DNA of 32,955 nucleotides from Leptolyngbya sp. DLM2.Bin27 (lineage in GTDB: Bacteria; Cyanobacteriota; Cyanobacteriia; Phormidesmidales; Phormidesmidaceae): NCBI GenBank assembly GCA_007694115.1, contig RECJ01000180.1:1-32955 (forward strand), given 5' to 3'. A program made the translations under genes and the position numbers. Shown here piece after piece: positions 1 to 7,887 of this stretch. Within the stretch, counting starts at the first letter, position 1, and every line of letters begins with the position of its first letter. The notes under the pieces were generated by a model. The model saw only the letters and a program-made list of their open reading frames with translations, was not told the origin of the DNA and searched no databases.

Positions 1-890
1 GGGGTGGTGCCCCGCTCGATCTGGGTGGTTTCGAGCAGGTGGCCGCAGGCTTCGTGGAAGATCACGCCGCCAAACTTGTTGGCCATAATCACTGGGTAGG
101 TGCCTGACTCGACGTAGTCGGCATAGAGCATTTTGCCTGCTGACTCAGCTACGTCAGCAGCTACGGTTTGGTAGTCCCAGGTGCGCAAGAAATCGGGATC
201 GCTGGTGTCACCCGCCCGCTGGCCGATGGATGAGCGGTGTTCGCCGTCGGCACACAGCAGGTTGTAGCCCACCGACTGGGTGAGGCGAATGTCGCGGGCG
301 AAGGTGCCGTCGCTGGCGGCGACTAGCACTTCTTGCCAATCGCGAAAGTAGACGGCCCGGCGCGACTGCACGTGGTTGGCAGCTTTGGCCAGGGCGCTGT
401 TGGCGGCCAGCAGCACCTCGCCCATTTCTTTCATCGAGCTGCAATGGTCGAGCCAGGCATCTTTACCTTTGATGGTGGCGTAGTCGCGCAGCAGCTCAAG
501 GTTGATCTCAGCTAGGTTGGCATGGGGGCCGGGGAGGGCGAGGCCCATGATTGCTAGAGCCTGATCCAGGGCGGCTTTAAGCCCGTTGAAGGTGAGGTCG
601 TTGGTGCTGACGTAGCAGTCGGCCTCGCCCCGAAACACTCTGACTCCGGCCCCGGTGACTAACCGAGGGGAGAGGCTGGTAATGGCGTCGTCTTCGGCCT
701 GGCAGCTAATGTAGTTGTTGCGCTCTAGGAAAAATTCTACGAAGTCGGCCCCGGCGGCTCGACCTAGACCCAGCAGGGTAGACAAGGTGGCTTCCCAAGC
801 GCCGTCGAAGCGATCGCGCGGAGCCGAGTAGTCATTTTGCAGCAGGTCGCGGGTTTTAAGCAGCGGGGTTGGCAAGGGGGCAACCGTCAT
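1..890 (-). CDS. tldD: TldD-family metalloprotease, 3' end outside the window
   Basis: TldD, usually with its partner PmbA/TldE, forms a metalloprotease that cleaves modified peptides and unfolded polypeptides. Reading minus from the ATG at 888-890 gives 296 codons with no stop before the window edge. The zinc-site motif HExxxH is visible as HEACGH at residues 279-284, followed by the LLETTQ-type segment usual in TldD. About two thirds of a normal TldD (450-490 aa) is present. The rest, and any pmbA partner, would lie to the left of the window. The start has no strong Shine-Dalgarno, but no alternative upstream start is apparent. Family identification is from the motif and overall sequence; substrate is unknown. 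Confidence 0.9.
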   Translation of the reverse strand, partial: MTVAPLPTPLLKTRDLLQNDYSAPRDRFDGAWEATLSTLLGLGRAAGADFVEFFLERNNYISCQAEDDAITSLSPRLVTGAGVRVFRGEADCYVSTNDLTFNGLKAALDQALAIMGLALPGPHANLAEINLELLRDYATIKGKDAWLDHCSSMKEMGEVLLAANSALAKAANHVQSRRAVYFRDWQEVLVAASDGTFARDIRLTQSVGYNLLCADGEHRSSIGQRAGDTSDPDFLRTWDYQTVAADVAESAGKMLYADYVESGTYPVIMANKFGGVIFHEACGHLLETTQIERGTT

Positions 891-1230
891 ACCAAAGAAT
901 CCTTGATGGGGTGAGGAGCATACCGTTAGAACCCTCACAGTGTAACAAACCTGCCCGATTGGCCGCTGTCGAAATTAGTGCAAAGACCGACCTGCTAGCT
1001 TCAGTTAGGCTGTGCTAGAATGCCCGAAAGCTTAAGCAAACCTAAAAAACACGCCTCTATTCAGCTCGGCTGTAGCTCTTACCTCCAGGTTTCAGGTTTA
1101 GAGTTCACGGCAGACTTGGACTGTGCCAAAAGCCAATCTTCACACGTGCTCCTTTGACCACGGACGGAATGCCTCTTTAGCGCGTTATTCATGGGCTATT
1201 CTGTCGTTCCTAACCCCAATCGAGGAGTCT
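891..1230. other. Intergenic region between divergent tldD and receiver gene
   Basis: This 340-bp stretch separates the tldD start from the receiver-protein start and must hold both promoters. A TAGAAT at 1015-1020 could be a -10 element for the rightward gene, but I see no convincing -35. A GTG at 1123 could extend the receiver protein by 36 residues, but that extension shows no domain. Nothing else is recognisable. Confidence 0.5.
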
Positions 1231-1665
1231 ATGTTGCCTATAGCTGTGCAGACCCCCGCTGCTTCCTGTGATTTGCATGCTCAACCGCCGCTGGTGCTGG
1301 TGGTTGATGATGACGACGACAGCCTCACTCTAATGGCCTATGTCCTAGAGCAGCTGTCTTGTCGAACCTATTTTGTGGCTGATGGGCTAGCGGCCATAGC
1401 TGCGGCTAAGCAACATCGCCCTCAGCTGATTTTGTCAGACATTTATTTGCCTGAAATTGATGGGTATGGTCTAATCCAGCAGCTGAGGGCGGATAGCAAT
1501 ACCCGAAATATTCCGGTAGTGGCGGTAACGGCCCTGGCTGGACTGGACTACCAGCGCAAGATCCTCACCGCTGGATTTGATGACTATATCAGTAAGCCCT
1601 TTTTGATTCAGGCATTAGAGCAGATGATTGGTCGTTTTCTCAGCCTGCCTCAGATGGCTAGTTAG
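1231..1665 (+). CDS. Single-domain CheY-like response regulator
   Basis: A 144-aa protein made of one receiver domain after a short 20-residue lead. The acidic pocket is at D26/D27, the phospho-acceptor is D70 (in LSDIYLPEIDG), the switch Thr is T100 and the conserved Lys is K122 (SKPF). There is no output domain, so it probably passes phosphate to, or binds, a partner protein. I chose the ATG at 1231, preceded by GAGGAG at 1222-1227 with short spacing. A GTG at 1123 is also in frame but adds only unstructured sequence. Its stop overlaps by 4 bp the stop of the convergent DUF2294 gene. A histidine kinase lies 1.4 kb away, so functional linkage is possible but unproven. Confidence 0.9.
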   Translation: MLPIAVQTPAASCDLHAQPPLVLVVDDDDDSLTLMAYVLEQLSCRTYFVADGLAAIAAAKQHRPQLILSDIYLPEIDGYGLIQQLRADSNTRNIPVVAVTALAGLDYQRKILTAGFDDYISKPFLIQALEQMIGRFLSLPQMAS

Positions 1666-2063
1666 GTTTCTTTTTTGGTGGTGGGGCGTAGGTGGGGAGG
1701 GCTGGAGAGAATCACCACCAGACTGGTGCGCCCTGTAGTCAGGGTGGCATCGGTCAAGACATCGATCACCTCGCGCTCTAGGGTGCTCTCAATGAGCTCG
1801 ATAATTTGGGGGCGGAGGGCGGTGGAAAGGTCTTCTCTGACTCGTTTTGCTAGCTCTGCTTCGCCATTTTCAACCAGCACCTGCTCGGGTTTGGTAACTG
1901 AGTTTTCAATCACCAGCATGACCTTCTCGTCAATGACCTGGCAGGTGATTTTGCCGGGACAGTGGTTGAGCTGCTGACGATATAGCCGCTGAAACTGCTG
2001 GGATAAACTTCGCTGAAGCTGGCCCTGGGTTGGTACAGGGGCGGATTGAGTGCTTTTCTTCAT
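1662..2063 (-). CDS. DUF2294 domain protein
   Basis: A 133-aa cytoplasmic protein that I assign to the DUF2294 family. It has the N-terminal SLSQQFQRLYRQQL helix, the central ...VLVENGEAELAKRVREDL region and the C-terminal ...DVLTDATLTTGRTSLVVIL strand typical of the family. The biochemical function is not established. The protein is about full length for the family, with no signal peptide or membrane helix. It starts at an ATG at 2061-2063 and converges on the receiver gene, with the two stop codons overlapping. It is co-directional with the NarL regulator upstream (start-to-stop gap about 80 bp), so co-transcription is possible. Confidence 0.85.
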   Translation of the reverse strand: MKKSTQSAPVPTQGQLQRSLSQQFQRLYRQQLNHCPGKITCQVIDEKVMLVIENSVTKPEQVLVENGEAELAKRVREDLSTALRPQIIELIESTLEREVIDVLTDATLTTGRTSLVVILSSPPHLRPTTKKET

Positions 2064-2138
2064 AGAGAGAGTCTAAAATTTGACAACCGACCACAAGCCG
2101 TAAACCAGGGTTACAGACGGTCGTGAAACAACGGTGTT

Positions 2139-2158
2139 GGGCTTAGGTGACTAAGCCC
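2139..2158 (-). terminator. Hairpin containing the stop codon of the NarL regulator
   Basis: An 8-bp perfect stem (GGGCTTAG/CTAAGCCC) with a 4-nt loop. The TAA stop of the regulator at 2143-2145 lies inside one arm. There is no strong U-tract, so termination is inferred. A role in transcript stability or translation termination is equally possible. Confidence 0.5.
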
Positions 2159-2859
2159 GATCGCAGGGCACGAACGGCGGCCTTGGTGCGATCGTCAACG
2201 CCTAGCTTGTTGAGAATGCTGCGCACGTGGGTTTTAACTGTGCCCACGGTGATGTATGAGCGCTCGGCAATCTCAGCATTACTGCATCCGCCTACGATCA
2301 GCTCTAAAATTTCCAGCTCGCGTTCGGTGAGCGGATAGGACTCTAAAATTTGCTCGAACTCAGGCTCTACGGCTTCAATGGCCACGGTGCGGTTGCTGGC
2401 CGCCATCGCCCCGGCTGGCACCTGGCGCACCTGGCGCAGCACCACACTGGCCACCGCTGGGTCAATCCAGGAGTTGCCTTCGTGGGTTTCGCGCACCGCT
2501 ACAATTAGCTCATCTAGCTCGGTCTGTTTCATGCAGTAGGAGTCTGCACCAGCGGCAAAGGCGGCCATAACGGCAGCTTCACTGTCGTGCATGGTGAGCA
2601 TGAGCACGCGGGTGGGGTCGCCCTCCTGGCCGCTCTGGGTCTGGCGCAGGCGCTCTACGAGTTCAATGCCGTCGATGTCGGGTAGGCCAATGTCAACAAT
2701 AGCAACATCGGGATGCTCAGTTGCCAGCAGGCTGAGCCCTCGGCTGCCGTTGGCGGCTTCGCCGACTACGGTCATACCGGGCACTCGCTGCAGGGCAGCC
2801 TTTAGGCCTAGCCGGGTGAGGTCGTGGTCTTCGATTAATACAATGCGAATATCTGTCAT
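2143..2859 (-). CDS. NarL/FixJ-type DNA-binding response regulator
   Basis: A 238-aa protein with an N-terminal receiver (E10/D11 pocket, phospho-acceptor D56 in IVDIGLPD, and MKQ near residue 125 carrying the conserved Lys). A linker follows, then a C-terminal LuxR-type helix-turn-helix at about residues 177-221 (LTERELEILELI...SNAEIAERSYITVGTVKTHVRSILNKL). It should bind DNA as a dimer after phosphorylation. It is divergently transcribed from the ethylene-receptor-like kinase, with 251 bp between starts. That arrangement is common for cognate or cross-regulated pairs, but pairing is inference. The start ATG is at 2857-2859. Confidence 0.92.
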   Translation of the reverse strand: MTDIRIVLIEDHDLTRLGLKAALQRVPGMTVVGEAANGSRGLSLLATEHPDVAIVDIGLPDIDGIELVERLRQTQSGQEGDPTRVLMLTMHDSEAAVMAAFAAGADSYCMKQTELDELIVAVRETHEGNSWIDPAVASVVLRQVRQVPAGAMAASNRTVAIEAVEPEFEQILESYPLTERELEILELIVGGCSNAEIAERSYITVGTVKTHVRSILNKLGVDDRTKAAVRALRSGLVT

Positions 2860-3110
2860 AGGTAGACCTCTAATCGAGGCATTAAGAAAGTGCTGAACAA
2901 ATAGCTTTTGCTCAGATTTTACCGATTATGGAGCAAGGGCAGGGCGCTGACACGTATCCTCAGGCAGACCTGCCGGGATCGGGGTATCTATCTCAAGATA
3001 GACTCTGGTCTACCAAAGTCAGGTTATGCGAAGGAAATTGACCTTTGTCCACCGTTGGTTGGGACATACGTAGTGAAACTTTGCAAATCGTTATGGTGAA
3101 GGATGGGGCC

Positions 3111-5234
3111 ATGGTTGAGGATTGGCAGACTCTGCTGTCAGGGCCATATATCCCTCACGGGCATTGTTATCTATGGCAGCCGGGGCTGGTATGGTTGCAT
3201 CTGCTGTCAGATGGGTTGATTGCCCTGGCTTATTTTATGATCGCCGGATCGCTGGTGTACTTTGTGCAGCGGCGACCTGACGTGCCCTTCAAGCCCCTGT
3301 TCTGGCTGTTTTCAGCGTTTATCATGGCCTGTGGGGCTACTCACCTGCTCTCGGTGTGGACGCTGTGGTTTCCGACCTACTGGGTGTCGGGGGGGATAAA
3401 GGCGATCACCGCTGTGGTATCGCTGTTTACGGCTTTAGAACTCGTGCCCCGACTGCCGCTGGCGTTGGCTTTGCCCAATGCGACCCAGCTGCTCGATCTA
3501 AACCAGGCGTTGCAGGAGGAAATTGTCGATCGCAAGCAGGCTGAGGCCGATCTAAGGGCTGCTGAAACCGAGGTCCGTCAACTCAACCGCACTCTAGAAG
3601 ACCGGGTGCAGCGTCGCACGACTCAGCTCGAAATGGCAAACCAGCAGATTGAGGCGCTGCTAGCCCAAGAGCGCCGCGATCGCAAGGCTCTACAAGCCGC
3701 CAAGGACAACCTTCAAGACAGCGCCGAACGGCTCAACCTAGCCCTGAGCGCGGCTCAAATGGGCACTTGGGATTGGCACTTAGATACCAACAGTCAAATT
3801 TGGTCGCCCCAAACCGAGCGCATTCTGGGTTTTGCTCCCGGCACTGCGACCCACACGGCTGAGACCTGGGCGGCGCGGGTACACCCCGACGACCTACCAG
3901 CGATGGCGGTGCTGATCGAGCGGGCGATTGCCAATCAGGCTGAATTTACCGGGCAGTATCGAGTGTGCTGGCCCGACGACAGCTGGCACTGGGTCAGCGC
4001 CTATGGCCGGGTCGTTGAGATCAAAGACGGGTGTAGCCAGCGGATGGTGGGAGTGATGCAAGATATCACCGCCGCCAAGCGGGCAGAGCTATCTCTGCGG
4101 GCCAGCGAGACGCGGTTTCGGGGGGTGTTTGAGCAGGCGGCGGTGGGCATGGCCCGCCTCAATTTGCAGGGTCAATGGATACAGGTCAATCAAAAGCTCT
4201 GCGACACCCTGGGGTATCAGCCCGAAGATTTGATCCATCAACCCTTCCAATCGATTACCTACGAGGCCGACCAAGCCCAGGACGAGCATTATTTTCAGCA
4301 GATGGTCAGCGGCGAGCAAACCTCTTGTCAGTTTGAAAAACGCTACCTGCGCAGCGACGGATCGCCCGTTTGGGCCTTGGTCACGGTATCGGTGGAGAGC
4401 AACGCCGCCGATGGCATTACTGGGCTAATTGCGATCGTTGAAGATATAGAAGATCGCAAGGCTGTGCAAGAGGAGCTGGTGCACCGGGCCGACGAACTGG
4501 CCCACACGAACCTGATGCTGGCCCACACCACCGCTCTGCTGGAGCGTCGCAATGCCGAGCTAGACCAGTTTGCCTACGTGGCCTCCCACGATCTCAAAGC
4601 GCCGCTGCGGGCAATCGCTAATCTGGCCGACTGGATCGGCGAAGACCTGGAGGGCCAAATACCGGCGGAAAACTGCCACCAGCTAGAGCTGCTGCGCAAC
4701 CGGGTGCAGCGGATGGAGGGGCTGATCAACGGCCTGCTGGAATATTCTCGGGTGGGCCGTCGCCAGCGCAGCATTGTGGCCGTTGATCTCAACCTGCTGC
4801 TGGCCAATGTGGTCGATTCGCTGGGGCCAACGGCTGAGTTTGAGGTGACGATCGCCCCTGACCTGCCGACTCTATACAGCCATAAAACGCCCCTGGGCCA
4901 GGTATTTGCCAACCTGATCAACAATGCGATCAAGCACCACCACTGCGATCGCGGCACCGTCAGCGTTACCTGGCAAGACCGAGGGGCGTGGCTAGAATTT
5001 GCCATCGCCGACGATGGCCCCGGCATTGCCCCTCAGTACCACGACAAAATTTTCACCATTTTTCAAACCCTCAGGGCCAGAGACGACTTTGAAAGCACCG
5101 GTATTGGTCTGGCGGTGGTGAAAAAAATTGTCGAAGCTGAAGGGGGGCGCGTGTGGCTCACCTCTAACCTCGACCAAGGCACGATCTTTTACTTCACCTG
5201 GCCCTTTCACAAAACCCCGCCGGCAGCGGAGTAA
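3111..5234 (+). CDS. Ethylene-receptor-like membrane sensor histidine kinase with two PAS domains
   Basis: From the ATG at 3111 (AAGGA at 3099-3103, 7-nt spacer) this is 707 aa; a TTG at 3045 and an ATG at 3093 are in-frame alternatives. The first about 115 residues form three membrane helices that match the ethylene-binding domain of plant ETR1 and Synechocystis Slr1212. The SD..IALAYF segment supplies the Asp and Tyr equivalents (D34, Y41), and ACGATHL supplies the copper-ligand Cys and His equivalents (C74, H78). A coiled-coil follows (about 135-205), then two PAS domains (about 206-326 and 330-453), a HisKA domain with phospho-acceptor H493 (ASHDLKAPLR), and an HATPase domain with N box NLINNAIKHH, DDGPGIAP and STGIGLAVVKK. 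Predicted role: ethylene or related signal sensing at a membrane. It ends without a receiver domain, so a separate regulator is needed; the divergent NarL protein is a candidate. Confidence 0.9.
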   Translation: MVEDWQTLLSGPYIPHGHCYLWQPGLVWLHLLSDGLIALAYFMIAGSLVYFVQRRPDVPFKPLFWLFSAFIMACGATHLLSVWTLWFPTYWVSGGIKAITAVVSLFTALELVPRLPLALALPNATQLLDLNQALQEEIVDRKQAEADLRAAETEVRQLNRTLEDRVQRRTTQLEMANQQIEALLAQERRDRKALQAAKDNLQDSAERLNLALSAAQMGTWDWHLDTNSQIWSPQTERILGFAPGTATHTAETWAARVHPDDLPAMAVLIERAIANQAEFTGQYRVCWPDDSWHWVSAYGRVVEIKDGCSQRMVGVMQDITAAKRAELSLRASETRFRGVFEQAAVGMARLNLQGQWIQVNQKLCDTLGYQPEDLIHQPFQSITYEADQAQDEHYFQQMVSGEQTSCQFEKRYLRSDGSPVWALVTVSVESNAADGITGLIAIVEDIEDRKAVQEELVHRADELAHTNLMLAHTTALLERRNAELDQFAYVASHDLKAPLRAIANLADWIGEDLEGQIPAENCHQLELLRNRVQRMEGLINGLLEYSRVGRRQRSIVAVDLNLLLANVVDSLGPTAEFEVTIAPDLPTLYSHKTPLGQVFANLINNAIKHHHCDRGTVSVTWQDRGAWLEFAIADDGPGIAPQYHDKIFTIFQTLRARDDFESTGIGLAVVKKIVEAEGGRVWLTSNLDQGTIFYFTWPFHKTPPAAE

Positions 5235-5340
5235 CCCATGGTTTTGGCTGGCGGCCGGGGGCAAATTAAATCTAATTCCCTAGGCCGCTTCGCTAAGATA
5301 GCAATGCCTTGCCCCTAGAGACCCCTAGCCCGGAGCTACC

Positions 5341-5946
5341 GTGACCCAGCCGCCCTCCAGCCCTGACCCGCAGCCTGACTCGCCGCTTGATCCCCTAACT
5401 CGAATGCAGGTCTTGGCGGCCCTGGGGGTGACGGCGGTGATGCTGCTGCTGATTTCCCAAGCCTGGCTGTATTTTGACCCGGCGGAGCTCATGCCCGTGC
5501 GGCTGACTTGGCAGGATGGGCTGCTAGGGGTTGGGCTGGGGCTAGCCATTACCCTGGCCAGTGGCGTGGTGTATCGCCTGTGGCCCGCCTATCGTCAGAG
5601 CGCTGACACCTACCTGGCTCTGGTATTACAGCCCTTGCAGTGGCCCGACTTGATTTGGCTGGGGCTGTTGCCGGGGCTGAGCGAAGAACTGCTGTTTCGC
5701 GGGGTCATGCTGCCCGCCATTGGCATGAATAGTTTGGGTATTGCGGTGTCGGCGGCGAGTTTTGGGGTGCTGCACCTGAGTAGTTTGCAGCAGTGGACCT
5801 ACGTGGTGTGGGCCACCGCTGTCGGCCTGGTACTGGCCACCGGAGCGGTGCTGACCGGCAATCTGTTGGTGCCGATTGTGGCCCACACGGTGACCAATCT
5901 ACTGTCGAGCGTGGTGTGGAAGTCTCGCCAGCGGCAAACTGCGTAA
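5341..5946 (+). CDS. CPBP family intramembrane protease
   Basis: A 201-aa multi-pass membrane protein of the CPBP (CAAX protease and bacteriocin-processing) family, which hydrolyses peptide bonds within the membrane. The catalytic motif SEELLFRG is at 114-121 (E115, E116, R120). The second motif FGVLHL carries H145, and the third carries H182 in PIVAHTVTNLL. A proline-rich cytoplasmic N-tail of about 20 residues precedes the first helix. The start is a GTG at 5341; the preceding CCCGGAGCTACC gives a GGAG with 5-6 nt spacing. It follows the sensor kinase by about 100 bp on the same strand. Substrate is unknown. Confidence 0.9.
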   Translation: MTQPPSSPDPQPDSPLDPLTRMQVLAALGVTAVMLLLISQAWLYFDPAELMPVRLTWQDGLLGVGLGLAITLASGVVYRLWPAYRQSADTYLALVLQPLQWPDLIWLGLLPGLSEELLFRGVMLPAIGMNSLGIAVSAASFGVLHLSSLQQWTYVVWATAVGLVLATGAVLTGNLLVPIVAHTVTNLLSSVVWKSRQRQTA

Positions 5947-6097
5947 TTCTGTATACAGTTGTCAGAGCTTCCTAGCAATATCAAGGGAATAGATGGTTTG
6001 GTATCACCCTTATCTAAAAAATCTGTTTATTCTGTGGGAGGGGCGGTTTTTATTGCCCTAGACCCTTATATCCTTTGGGATAGGAAGCAGTTTGCCG

Positions 6098-6580
6098 ATG
6101 GATTGCAGCGCTATTCAATTTAAATATGCCGACCAGTTTGCTGAGGCTGACTTAGATCAGCTGGTGGCTCTGTTTCAGGCAGCAGCATTTTGGGCGAAGG
6201 ATCGCACCCGGGCCGATATGGCGGTCGCCATTGCCCACAGCTACCCGATCGCCACTGCCTGGGATGGAGCCAAACTGATCGGCTTTGCCCGCGCCACCTC
6301 CGACGGTGTGTTTCGCGCCACTATCTGGGATGTGGTGATTTCGCCCGACTATCAGGGGGGCGGTCTGGGCCGCAAGCTGGTCGAAACCCTAGCGGCTCAC
6401 CCCCACATGAGCCGGGTGGAGCGGGTCTATCTGATGACCACTCACCAGCAGGGTTTTTATGCTCGCATTGGTTTTGAAGAAAACCCCTCGACGACGATGG
6501 TGCTCTACAACAATGCTGAAATCGAGATGCTGCCATCCCTTGGCCAGACTACAGAAACCCTAGCTTCTGCCAAGATTTAG
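6098..6580 (+). CDS. GNAT acetyltransferase resembling plastid/cyanobacterial SNAT
   Basis: A 160-aa GCN5-related N-acetyltransferase. The acetyl-CoA loop QGGGLG is at 86-91. The preceding GFARATSDGVFRATIWDVVISPDY (from about residue 62) closely matches the core of chloroplast and cyanobacterial serotonin N-acetyltransferase/NSI-type enzymes, which acetylate amines or protein lysines. The ATG at 6098 follows AGGAAG at 6082-6087; a TTG at 6092 is an in-frame alternative. The C-terminal part (HQQGFYARIGFEENPST) is the usual GNAT beta6-beta7 region. Amine versus protein substrate cannot be settled from sequence. Confidence 0.85.
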   Translation: MDCSAIQFKYADQFAEADLDQLVALFQAAAFWAKDRTRADMAVAIAHSYPIATAWDGAKLIGFARATSDGVFRATIWDVVISPDYQGGGLGRKLVETLAAHPHMSRVERVYLMTTHQQGFYARIGFEENPSTTMVLYNNAEIEMLPSLGQTTETLASAKI

Positions 6581-6643
6581 GCCTAGACTCTACCGCTTCG
6601 GCTTCGTTGCGGGAGGTCAGGTAAGCTACCATTTTTAAGTCAA

Positions 6644-6660
6644 GGCTCCGCAGCGGAGCC
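6644..6660. repeat. Short perfect palindrome upstream of the DAHP synthase gene
   Basis: GGCTCCGC-A-GCGGAGCC reads the same on both strands except for the central base. It lies 64 nt after the GNAT stop and 22 nt before the DAHP synthase start. It could form a hairpin in the 5' leader or act as a weak terminator; there is no T-run. Confidence 0.45.
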
Positions 6661-6681
6661 CACGTTATAGGCTCCATCTCA

Positions 6682-7752
6682 ATGCACCAAACTCAGGATC
6701 TTCACGTTGTTGAGACTCGTCCCCTAGTCAGCCCCGCCCTGCTGCATCACGAGCTGCCAATGTCGGCAGAGGCAGCAACGCTGGTGGCCGAAGCGCGCGA
6801 TCGCATTCGCCACATTCTCTACAATGAAGACCGCCGCCTGCTGGTGATCGTTGGCCCCTGCTCGGTGCACGACATTGACGCCGCCTACGAGTACGGCCAA
6901 AAGCTAGTCAACCTGCGCCACGAACTGTCGGGCCAGCTCGAAATTATCATGCGGGTCTACTTTGAAAAGCCCCGCACCAATGTGGGCTGGAAGGGGCTAA
7001 TCAACGACCCCCACCTCGACGGCAGCTACGACATCAACACCGGCCTGCGCCTGGCCCGCAAGCTGCTGCTCGACCTGGCCCAGCTGGGGCTGCCCGCCGC
7101 CACCGAGTTGCTCGACCCGGTGACGCCGCAGTATATTGCCGACCTGATCGCCTGGACGGCGATTGGCGCGCGCACCACCGAGAGTCAAACCCACCGTGAA
7201 ATGGCCTCAGGCCTCTCGATGCCCATTGGCTTTAAGAACAGCACCGACGGCAGCCTGCAAGCCGCCATGAATGCCATGGTGGCCGCCAGCCGCCCCCACC
7301 ACTTTTTGGGCATTAACCAAAGCGGGTTGGCTAGCATTGTCACTACCACTGGCAACCCCGATGGCCACCTGGTACTGCGCGGCGGCAAGGGCGGCCCCAA
7401 CTTTAGCGGTGACCACGTGGTCAAAGCTGCCGAAGAAATGGCCAAGCTCAAGCTCAACCACCGGATGATGGTCGATTGCAGCCACGCCAATGCCAACAAA
7501 GACCACAACCGCCAGCTGGCCGTGCTCGAAGACATTGCCGCCCAGGTGGGCGGCGGCTCTCGCAATATTCTCGGCGTGATGATTGAGAGCCATATTAAGG
7601 CGGGCAGTCAGGCGATCCCCGACGACCTGCGGCAGCTCACCTACGGCCAGAGCATCACTGATGCCTGTGTCGATTTTGACACCACCGCCGCCATGTTGCG
7701 GCAGCTAGCCAGCGCGGTCGAGCCATCGTTGCAGGCGGCTCCACTGGGTTAG
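6682..7752 (+). CDS. 3-deoxy-7-phosphoheptulonate synthase, type I alpha (AroG-like)
   Basis: DAHP synthase condenses phosphoenolpyruvate and erythrose 4-phosphate, the first step of the shikimate pathway. The 356-aa protein is the normal length for the E. coli AroF/G/H class. Metal-site residues are visible: C60 (VGPCSVHD), H268 (DCSHANANKDH), E302 (MIESH) and D327 (ITDAC). The substrate loops KPRTNVGWKGLINDP (about 96-110) and GARTTESQTHREMASGL (about 162-178) are intact. Feedback specificity (Phe, Tyr or Trp) cannot be assigned by eye, so I give no symbol. The ATG at 6682 is supported by full N-terminal family alignment. Confidence 0.95.
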   Translation: MHQTQDLHVVETRPLVSPALLHHELPMSAEAATLVAEARDRIRHILYNEDRRLLVIVGPCSVHDIDAAYEYGQKLVNLRHELSGQLEIIMRVYFEKPRTNVGWKGLINDPHLDGSYDINTGLRLARKLLLDLAQLGLPAATELLDPVTPQYIADLIAWTAIGARTTESQTHREMASGLSMPIGFKNSTDGSLQAAMNAMVAASRPHHFLGINQSGLASIVTTTGNPDGHLVLRGGKGGPNFSGDHVVKAAEEMAKLKLNHRMMVDCSHANANKDHNRQLAVLEDIAAQVGGGSRNILGVMIESHIKAGSQAIPDDLRQLTYGQSITDACVDFDTTAAMLRQLASAVEPSLQAAPLG

Positions 7753-7795
7753 TATCCAGGGAGTTTTGATACTTGAGGTTGAGGTTGTGTAGCCT

Positions 7796-7818
7796 CCAGG
7801 GGTTTTTAAAACCCCTGG
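7796..7818 (+). terminator. Terminator-like palindrome after the DAHP synthase gene
   Basis: Two 11-nt complementary arms (CCAGGGGTTTT/AAAACCCCTGG) flank a single central T, 43 nt after the stop codon. The T-rich and A-rich inner halves give U-tracts in both directions, so it could terminate transcription either way. Confidence 0.65.
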
Positions 7819-7887
7819 GGAATGTTGTCGTTTTACAGATGGGGCTGAGGTGCAAACTGGGGGCTGGGGCTTGAAAAGGGAGGGCAA

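Noticed and set aside
3045..3110. TTG start adding 22 residues to the sensor kinase
   Set aside because: The extension has no Shine-Dalgarno and related proteins begin near the PHGHCYLW segment; ATG 3111 has AAGGA at good spacing.
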